DNA of 64,000 nt, taken from Myxocyprinus asiaticus. Its lineage: Eukaryota > Chordata > Actinopteri > Cypriniformes > Catostomidae. A program made the position numbers and the translations under genes. Below the pieces are notes generated by a model. It saw only the letters and a program-made list of their open reading frames with translations, ran no database searches and was not told the DNA's origin. The stretch is taken from contig NC_059348.1 in the NCBI RefSeq assembly GCF_019703515.2, positions 19,115,656-19,179,655 on the forward strand. The letters run 5' to 3'. Positions 55,292-64,000 of the stretch are shown in pieces (position 1 is the stretch's first letter; each line of letters begins with the position of its first letter).

Positions 55292-55895
55292 ATTAAAGGA
55301 ATAGTTTACCCAAAAATGAAAATTCTCTCATCATTTACTCACCTGGATGCCATCCCAGATGTGTATGACTTTCTTTCTTCTGCTGAACTGAAATAAAGAT
55401 TTTTAAAAGAATATCCTGGCTCTTTTGGTCTATACAGTGCAAGTGAATGGGTCCAACATTTATAAGCTCCAAAAATCACATAAATCAGCATTAAAGTAAA
55501 ATGTAAGACTCCAATGGTTAAATCAATGTCTTGAATCAGCGATATGAAAGTTGTAGGTGAGAAACAGATCAATATTTAAGTCATTTTTTGCTAAAAATTC
55601 TCCTCCCTGCTCAGTCAATCTCCACTTTCTCTTTCACATTCTTCTTGTGTTTTTGGTGATTCAAATTCTTTGTGCATATCGCACAATAAAAAGGACTTTA
55701 ATATTGATCTGTTTCTCACCCACACTATCATATCACTTCTGAAGACATGGATTAAACCACTGGAGTCTTATGGATTATGTTTAAGATGATTTATGTAATT
55801 TTTGGAGCTTCAAAATGTTGGCATCCATTCAATTGCATTGTATGGACATACAGAGCTGAAATATTCTTCTAAAAATCTTTATTTGAGTTCTGCAG
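55292..55895 (+). mobile_element. TTAA-family fold-back MITE, copy 5, right end lost
   Basis: Begins TTAAAGGAATAGTTTACCC. The left and right arms pair as in the other copies (TTTCTCACCCACAC, GTATGGACATACAGAGCTGA). The final 60 bases or so and the right TTAA are missing after GAGTTCTGCAG. Confidence 0.75.
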
Positions 55896-58270
55896 TTCGA
55901 GTTATCTCAAGTTTTGACTGAAATCAGATCTCTTAGACTGATCTGTCCTGTGACAAACTGGTTTGGCTCAGCTATGCTGAGATTCAGAGAAAAAAATTGC
56001 AGTGAAAATCCACAACATTTTTCTCAGTTTCAGTGTTGGCGTAGTTACTGTGTATTGCCTTTGTATGTCAAATGAGTTACAAAAGGAACAACAAATGTTA
56101 ATAAAAAAAGAAAACATTCTAAACAAAATTCATTTTCACCTCTTAACTCAAGCTGTAGTACTTCAGCATCAAGTTAAAAGCAACATAACCATTGCCAAAT
56201 ACTAAAAAAATCCAATGAGATCACACAACAGTATGTAGCCCTCCTTCACAAGTCTGACATGTTCTTGGCATGAGTCAGAATTCCTCAAAAATGAGATTTT
56301 CCTTTTTAAAAAGCAGACTGCCAGGTTTCTCATAAAGGTTCACATTCTTCTTAAAAATAATATTTATTAAACGTTTTAACTAAATGTATTTTATTATTAA
56401 ACCCCTGAAATGGCCTATAGAAAAACTCAAAGCAAATAAGAAATGGTAGTAATCACAGTTTGCATAATAGTAAGAAAAAACTGAAACATTACAGTTTCAG
56501 TCATTCCCAAATAATAATAATAATAATAATAAAAGCTCCTGGAAAATAATTCCATAATCATATAATTAATATCAAAATGTGCATTATTTAGCAAAACAAA
56601 TTGAAAACAACATAAATTCCCTTTCTTTGAAACATGTTGTTTAATGATCATGTGGTGTATGTGAGACTGTGACCTCTTGAAATGATTCTTTTAACTGAGG
56701 CACTTTGCTGGATATTAATCACACCATCACTCAAATAACTAGAACATTAAAACCATTTAGTTATGATGGGATTGCATTTTTGACAAGTTTTTGCAGCTGT
56801 ACTCATTTTCTCTTCTCTTGTGTGGAGAAAAGCAGGCCTGTGATAACATACTTTTCTGTTCAACTCAACAGAAATGAAACATGGATATTAATCACACCAT
56901 CATTCATTCATGGTGCATTCATTTGAGGAGACTGAGCTAAAGTCTCTCCAGTTTTAGCATTATCTGGAGACACTGAAGTTGGCACACATTGTCTTACCAT
57001 GCAAAAAAAGTACAGCAGCACCTCACAATGAAGTGATCGGCACAGAACTTTTCACATTCTTCATTACTTTGACAAAGGTAAACCTATTTTTCTTTCCATT
57101 TGCTCCACTAAGTTCACTTATAATGTTGGCCTACATTGTTTATCCAAGTCATCACCATTAGAACAGACATTTTGGCAACCACTTTCACTTATCTTTTAAG
57201 AAAAGGACACGCTTCATCCATTCATTGGAAAAACATAAACACAAGTGACACTTACAGACTAAAAACACGTCACTTTCGATAAAAACCCCTTCTGAGAGTC
57301 CAGCATTTGTAGATTCACTGTTTTATGAATATTTTGATTTCAGGTATCAAGACACATAGCAGGATGAGGACAACTGGATGAAACAATAAAGGGGCCACAT
57401 ATGGGTGGCTGAGAGGAAACATGTTGGAGGATTTATGGGGGAAGTCTGAGGTGAAACAGTAGCAGCAGGTTCATTGGGGAGGTCAGTTTATAGACTCTGT
57501 GTTTACTGTAACAGCAGCTGTTACAGTGAGGAAGAGTAAGAAGCTTATTACGAGTCAGCATGTGGAGAGGAAGAAGACCTGTGCATTTCCAGAGCCAGCA
57601 AAATAACACTAGAAAGGGTGTATTAAAAAAAAACTGTGTCAAAAATATTGGGTCAGTGTCTATGACTCTCAAAATATGTGCTCCATAAAATTGCCAAGTA
57701 ATAAGTTTCATTGACATTTATGTCATAATGACCTTTTCCACCCAGTACAAGCTACAAATGATCAATGATTCATTCGTTCCATCTCAAAATTAAGCTGTTA
57801 GTCCTTAAACAACCCTGTTTAGGGTTATTAGTTTCAAAGTTAAATTATAATTTTTTTTAATTATTTCTATTAGTGTAGTGTAGTTTTACTGTTTCAATTT
57901 AGTTTTAGTTTTTACTTTTAGGGCTGCCAAAGTTAATGTGTTAACTGAAATCATTTCTGATATCACCTAGGGGCATTTCCATGTTGTTGTTGTTGTTGTT
58001 TTCATTTTCAGGAAGGTGGGTTGTAAAGGTTTCAGATTTAATAATATACTATGTATTTAAAACTGAGATTTGTGGATTTTTTTATTTTTTATTTAGTCAT
58101 GAAAATGTATTGTACATTAGTTTCAATATTTCCAATTATATTAGTTTTTTTATCTTAAAAAAAACAAGTACAAAAAATGGAACAAAGGGTAAACAAAATA
58201 GTTATTAACAGGGCCCTTGTCTGTATCTAGGGACAAAAATATCACATCAACATGGGGTTGGTCTCTTTTG
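55896..58270. other. No gene recognised
   Basis: AT-rich sequence with an (AAT)n tract at 56510-56531 and a (TTG)n run at 57979-58000. No exon was recognised. Confidence 0.6.
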
Positions 58271-58277
58271 GTTTGGG

Positions 58278-58562
58278 ATTACTTCTGAAATGTAATCGGG
58301 TACCGATTAGATTACACATCTAAAATTGTAATCGGTAACGTAATCCTTTAGATAATTCCTTTTTTGGAAACTTTTGGATTACTTATTGCTTGTTTTGATG
58401 AAAATCTAATTTGAAGTGTAATTGGCACTTTCTTTGAAAGTCAAGACTGATAGGATATGTAATTGATATGTAATCATGTAATCTAATCTAATTATGAGCA
58501 CTTGATTTTTGCAATCTAATTACATATTCCAGATTACATGTAGTCCATTACTACCAATACTG
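58278..58562. repeat. GTAATC-rich interspersed repeat
   Basis: Many GTAATC/GATTAC words: GTAATCGGGTACCGATTAG at the left, TAATCTAATCTAATTATG and CCAGATTACATGTAGTCC at the right. A typical dispersed fish repeat with internal inverted symmetry. Confidence 0.55.
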
Positions 58563-58723
58563 AGTAAGCATCAACCTGGAAGCTACCGAGAAAACCTAGC
58601 AAACACCTAGCAACCATCCACCCAGTACACCCAAGCATCCACACAGCAACCCCATGGCAACGCCTTAATATTGTAGAGGCAACTTTTGAATGGAAAAGCC
58701 CCAGTTATATCAGTTATATTTAG

Positions 58724-59060
58724 TGGTAACACTTTACAATAAGTTTCCATTTGTTAACTAGTTAATGTTTTAGGTATCATGAACTAACAGTGAACAATAA
58801 TTTTTACAGCATTTATTAATATTTGTTAATGTTAGTTTACTAAAAAAAAACATTGTTCATTGTTAATGTTAGTTCATAGTACATTAATTAATGTTAACAA
58901 ATACAACTTTTGATTTTAAAATGTATTAATATACTGTATGTTCAAAGGAACATTAACCAAGATTAATAAATGCTGTAAAAGTATTCTTTATTGTTATTTC
59001 ATGTTTAAAAATGTTGTTAACTAATGTTAACAAATGTAACCTTTTTGTAAAGTGTTACCA
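58724..59060. mobile_element. Small inverted-repeat MITE (TGGTAACACTTTACAA ends)
   Basis: Left end TGGTAACACTTTACAATAAG, right end TTGTAAAGTGTTACCA. The 337-base interior of GTTAACATTAG-type words shows inverted symmetry. No coding. Confidence 0.8.
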
Positions 59061-59715
59061 TTGTATCATTTACAATTTTAATGCAATATGTTATTATTCA
59101 TTTTATAGTAGTTTAAATCAGAGTATCATCTACAGTAGCTATTGTCTGATGTTAAGTGCTAAAAAGCCCACTTTACTAAAGAGAACCTCTGCAGTTTGGT
59201 GGATAAATTTATCAGGTATATCAGGTCACTGTGTTAATCTCTCTGTGTTTGTGCACATGCATGCATTTACTGTAAATGCTGATGAATAGGAATGTGTGGG
59301 CCCAGCCCATCACAGCTCATGGGTCTGGCCCCGAGGAGGAGGAAGAGGAGAGAATCCATCATGATGGGCCGAGGGAGTCTTGGGTCAGCGCTGCATGGCT
59401 GAAGCCTCTCCGTGCCTGGCACCTGCTGGAACGGACAAGGGTGGAAACCGTGCAGCACACGCCCCAAACAGCCTTGAGAGACGCAACCGGGACAGAATAT
59501 GCACTTAGCCTGAGCTCTATTTCATCTCAGCCTCTCCACCCTGTTCCTCTATTTCACAATGCTGAAGAGCAGAGTTTGTTACAAATAATGATCTGTGCAG
59601 TGGCGGTACTGGCTTACTTGGTGCCCTAGGCGAGATCCGACGACAAAATTATGAATTTTACGATGTAAATTTTTTAAATTTTTTTTTACAGAACTATGCT
59701 ATAACACAAAATATA
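59061..59715. other. No gene recognised; GC-rich patch
   Basis: 59270-59640 is GC-rich, with a purine tract GAGGAGGAGGAAGAGGAG near 59332. A 117-codon open frame is present but resembles nothing known to me (see findings). Confidence 0.5.
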
Positions 59716-60330
59716 TAAAAGGGTTAGTTCACCCCAAAATTAAAATTCTATCATCATTTAATCACCCTCAAGACATCCCAGATGTGTATGACTTTCTTTC
59801 TTCTGCTGAACACAAATGAAAACATTTTTAGAAGATTATATCAACTTTGTAGGTCCGTACAATGCAAGTAAATGTTGGTTTGAACTTTGAAGCTCCAAAA
59901 ATCACATAAAAGCAGCATAACAGTAATCCATAAAACTCCAGTGGTTAAATCCATGTCTTCAAAAGCAACATAATAGGTGTAGGTAAGTCATTTTTTTTAA
60001 TCTGTACCTCCACTTTCACATCTTAAAGTCACATGTGATGCCTGTTTAGTTTTACTTTCAGATCTGAAAGTGTACAGTAAGTGGAGATTTAGTGTAAAAA
60101 GGGATTATCAATCTATTTCTCACCCACACCTATCATATCACTTCTGAAGACACAGATTTAACCACTGGAGTTTTATGGATTACTTTTATGCTGCCTTTAT
60201 GTGCTTTTTGGAGCTTCAAAGTTCTGGCCAACATTCACTTGCATTGTATGGACCGAAAGAGCTGAAATATTCTTCTAAAAATCTTCATTTGCATTCTGCA
60301 AAAGAAAGAAAGGCATGTTTCTGGAATGGC
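59716..60330 (+). mobile_element. TTAA-family fold-back MITE, copy 6
   Basis: Begins AAAAGGGTTAGTTCACCCC. Arms pair through AGGTCCGTACAATGCAAGT and ACTTGCATTGTATGGACC. The right end is lost after AAAGAAAGAAAGGCATG. Confidence 0.75.
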
Positions 60331-60889
60331 ATTGCCTGCCTATATCGCCTATGCCAGGATCCGCTTCTGGAACCGTGTTTGGGCAATGCTTGCTGGAAAC
60401 AACCCTGCTCTTTGTTTTTTATGTTATCAAGCTAGTGTGAGGAGTCTTACCCTAAACGTTCAAGGTGTGAATAGAGACATAGATCACAATGATGACTCAT
60501 AAATCGTTGAATGTTTGGACGTTTTTATTAAAGCGTCTCCAAATTAGATCAAGTTGTGTTTAATGGCCACAATAATTCATGAAACACTGATATGTGAGGA
60601 GAACAATGTGAGCTTTTTGTTGATGTTAAAAATATTTTACATTCAAGCTCTGGAGGATTCATTATAATGTTCATTGTAAAATGGACAGTTCCGGTTCTGG
60701 ATGCTGATAGGTTAAAACAGCATTTCAGCCTTGTAAAAAGTCATAATATACTGTATATTTTGATGCGAAACACCTACTCAATATATCACTGCACAGCACC
60801 CACAGTGGATTTTTCCCCCCGTTACATCTGTGATTACATTTTTAAGCAGAAGGATGGCACTTTAAGAATGTACTTAACAAAAGAATGTT
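60331..60889. other. No gene recognised
   Basis: AT-rich spacer with no feature seen. Confidence 0.6.
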
Positions 60890-61570
60890 TTAAAGGAATA
60901 TTCCAGGTTCCGAACCAGTTGAGATCAATCGACAGCATTTGTGGCATAATGTTGATTACCACAAAATGTATTCTGAATCGTCCGTCCTATCCTTAAAAAA
61001 AAAGAAGAAGCAAAAATTGAGATTACAGTGAGGCACTTACAATGGAAGTGAATGGGGCCAATTTTTGGAGGGTTTAAAGGCAGAAATGTGAAGCTTATAA
61101 TTTTATAAAAGCACTTACATTAATTCTTCTGTTAAAACTCATATATTATTTGAACTGTAAAGACTATTTGTCTTTCGTTTTGATCCATTGCCATCCGATG
61201 TGGAATAAAATGACAATAAAGTTGACTTTGTAGTTTTTTTTTTACTGTCATTTTAGGCTTTTTTTTTTTTTTTTTTTTTTTTACATAATATCGTCATGCA
61301 ATGAAGTTGTAAAATTGGCTATAACTTTACACAGAAAATGTAAGTAATTTTATCACATTAAATCATGTTAACACACATATTGTTTATGGCTTGTGGCTGA
61401 ATACTTGAGTAAAATGTCCATTGCAAGTGCTTCATTGGAACCCAGATTTTTGCTTTTGTTAAAGAAAAAGATCGGGGCAGGTCAAAAATGAATCTCTGTG
61501 TTATTAAATATTATGCCACAAATGCTGTTGATTGAGATGAACTTGTATTGAACCCAGAGCATTCCTTTAA
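60890..61570. mobile_element. TTAA-bounded element of the GAATATTCC family
   Basis: Begins TTAAAGGAATATTCCAGG and ends GAGCATTCCTTTAA. The arms match in inverse: ATTTGTGGCATAATGTTGAT on the left against ATATTATGCCACAAATGCTG on the right. Poly-T run at 61258-61282. No coding. Related to the right half of 3304-3771. Confidence 0.75.
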
Positions 61571-64000
61571 TGAAAACTGGTGTTCTATAAAATGAAACCT
61601 TATGGGAGGTTTTCAGTCACAGTTCCTACAAAATGTTTGCTTCTACATAAAAAAACATGTTAGACCAACAATATTCCCCCAAATAGCCTAACAGTGTTGT
61701 CTGAACAAACAATTTCATATTGAACAATGTTGCTGATTTGCAAGTTCCCAGCATGCATTGCAACATGAATAAATAATGCGGGTAGTGTTATAGCAACGCT
61801 ACTGATGCCAATTATTAAGACAAAAATCCAATACTTACTGCATCATGTTGTCTTTTTTTTTCTTTTTTCTTTTTCTTTTTTTTACAGTGCATTTTATAAA
61901 AGCAATAAGGTACTCAAGGTTGTGCTGTATTGTGAATATAGTCACAGATGAGGGAGTTCAGGCACTCTGTTGTGTGTTGTGCCTAACAACTATTCACAAT
62001 AGCACAGCCTCGCATACTTTATTGCTAAAGTAAAATGTTTTAGGAAATGAATTATTGCTGCTCTCCAATTGTAAACTTGTTTGTGTGGTGGAACCATCAT
62101 AAAATTTAGCATACAACTAGAATAAAAGTATGTTCACACATTTTTAGCATCACATGTGGTGCACCGTCATGATCACCTGATGTCAGATCATATGGTGCAT
62201 CATAAAGGTTTTTAGCAGCCTAAAAGTAGAGCACATAGCCTAATTGGTTAAAGTTTAGCTTTGCTTATTCTAGGGAGACCCACTGAAGTATAAACGAAAC
62301 AGTACATTTCTGTGTGGTGTTCAGCAGCAATCACAGTGGTTGATGGTGTACTGTGGATGAGCAGTGAGTGATGTGCTACAGGTTTCATGGCCCTGTCTAC
62401 AGTGTCTTGTCAGAGGGGATTTAGGAAAGTCAGGGTCTTGGTTAGTGGTCTTCTTTGACACAGCTTGATCCTTTTCCTTATCCAACTTGTATTTCACTTT
62501 GTGAAACATGAAACAAATGACCTTTTCTACCCTATTTGTGACATTCCTGAGCCCAGTAGACTGAAATCCAGGTTAATCACTCCTAAAATGTTTGATCGGT
62601 GCCATAGATCATATATTATGCATAATAAATTGTTAAAACAGAAGTGCAGTTTTGTTGAATTAGACAAAATGTTCAAATGTGATGTTAAATCACAACTGAT
62701 ATTTCAATGAGATTAAATGAAGAGCAAATGGAAACATCTCCTGCTACTTAGATCTCTTTTTCCTGGGAAAAAGATCCCATTTATCTCATATGTATCTCAT
62801 AATGTCATAAGCTCTGCTCATATTTGCAGCATTTTATGTTTGAACTCAAACATTTCTCATCATATTCTTTTAAGAATTGTTATGGATTAATGGACAAAAA
62901 ACTCATTTCTGCAGTTGACAAGAAATCAAAATTGAGGACAAGTTCCCTAGTAACACCAGAGGCATGTCTTGTGATGCCACACATTGTTGTAATTGAAAGT
63001 TTAAAAAACAATACCACCAACAAAAGACATGAAAATTATTATTATTATTTTACATTCTAATAATAGACATACTGTAAGTGTTAAGACTAAATTAATTACT
63101 ATTTTATAGATTAGTAAAAGTAAGAGATCTATCCAGCGTCTCACATAAGCGTGGTGTGGGAAAAAAAAAAAACAGAACTCAATGAGGTTTCCCATTTTAA
63201 GTTTAAATGACAGATTTCTCAAGTAAATTTAATTACAGTGTTACCTGGTTGTACCAGCATAATCCATTCCTGGGAAAACTGCTCTAAATACCTATAAAGC
63301 AAGTCATTAATTACCACAGAAGTTCACAAGATCTTTGCCCATTTAGCCACCAAACATCGAGTTTGAAAGTCTTATACTGTAAATACTTGCATGATTTGCA
63401 ATCAATAATAAAATCAGTTCACAAAATAAGTAGTTCATTATTATTTGTCCAACCTTTTAAGTTTTTCAGTGTTCTTCAGCACAACAAAAAGTTTCTTTCC
63501 GCTCTCTCACAGTGTCTCTCATTTCAGTGTTTTGTTGAATACCATGGGGCATCACCAGAAGGTGATGTGCTCAATTAGTTCCCCCTAATAATTTTTTCAC
63601 ATGTGGGTGAATTATCAGCATAGAAATCATAACAAGCAAAGTATACAGTAGCCTATATAAAAAAATTGTTTTCAATAAATGTATTCTTAATATTAAATAT
63701 ATCCCCAAAAATATTTCAAATATTTCAAAAATACATCTGGCCTTCAAAAATAAATTATTAGCCAAAATCTCTCTCTCTCTCCTGCATGCATGCACACACT
63801 GAGTGGATGTCTTTGGACTAAACGTTATCTAATAATTATTTTGTTTTAAACATTTAATAATTCTTTAATCATTTTTTAAAAGTTTTATTTGATTACAAAT
63901 CTGCTTCTTGGTCAGAACCTGGGAGCATCAAATCTGTATTAATGTATCATGTCTAACATTAATTCAGTGAAGATTTGGAGAAATGAGAAATGTACAGTTT
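61571..64000. other. No gene recognised at right end
   Basis: AT-rich DNA to the window edge. A few short CT runs (63770-63781). No coding frame with conserved character and no clear repeat. Confidence 0.6.

Noticed and set aside
62205..62290. A-box-like word TAGCCTAATTGG suggesting a tRNA gene or SINE
   Set aside because: No B box at the proper distance and no cloverleaf pairing.
62321..62509. Lysine-rich minus-strand frame considered as an exon of RBBP8, a human neighbour of CABLES1
   Set aside because: The residues do not match RBBP8 as I remember it, and no flanking splice sites fit.
1..64000. CRISPR arrays, operons, riboswitches or phage-like clusters
   Set aside because: Nothing of the kind is present; the window is spliced vertebrate DNA, and its direct repeats are microsatellites or transposon modules.

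Overview
The window looks like genomic DNA from a ray-finned fish, most likely a cyprinid (carp/minnow group). The basis is split vertebrate genes with GT-AG introns, an AT-rich background and dense teleost-type repeats: TTAA-bounded fold-back elements, Tc1-like transposons, an L2-type LINE, a DIRS-type retroelement and long CA/TA microsatellites. No genus can be fixed from the sequence alone, and nothing prokaryotic is present.

Two protein genes are supported. At the left edge (1-3896, plus strand) lie the last seven exons of npc1, the lysosomal cholesterol exporter. They encode the end of the C-terminal lumenal domain, the last membrane helices and the cytosolic tail. On the minus strand, cables1 (CDK5 and ABL enzyme substrate 1) is complete in ten coding exons from the ATG at 39680 to the stop at 14793, about 539 residues. 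All reading phases agree across its nine introns, and intron 1 alone is about 10 kb. The two genes are tail to tail, with about 10.9 kb between their stop codons. From memory, human chromosome 18q11.2 also has NPC1 and CABLES1 convergent, but with TMEM241, RIOK3 and RMC1 between them; no exon of those three was recognised here.

Layout: 1-3896 npc1 end; 3897-14792 3' UTRs and intergenic DNA; 14793-39680 cables1, with a deleted DIRS element, a TTAA fold-back, a Tc1 remnant and several small inverted-repeat elements in its introns; 39681-39935 the cables1 5' flank, with short upstream ORFs, an E-box, an inverted CCAAT box and a CArG-type site; 39936-64000 a region without recognised genes, built from nested repeats. 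That last region holds a fold-back element split by a 1.75 kb insertion, a 5'-truncated L2 LINE, a modular repeat, two Tc1-like elements, a solo LTR with a clear 5-bp target duplication, and more TTAA elements.

I found no new multi-gene system. The most informative non-gene structures are the DIRS derivative, whose gag and recombinase ends are joined across a 45-bp fragment of another repeat plus a 16-G run, the nested insertions at 40.8-43.2 kb and 49.9-52.1 kb, and the short upstream ORFs before cables1. All identifications rest on reading the sequence and on memory of the families; no database search was run.
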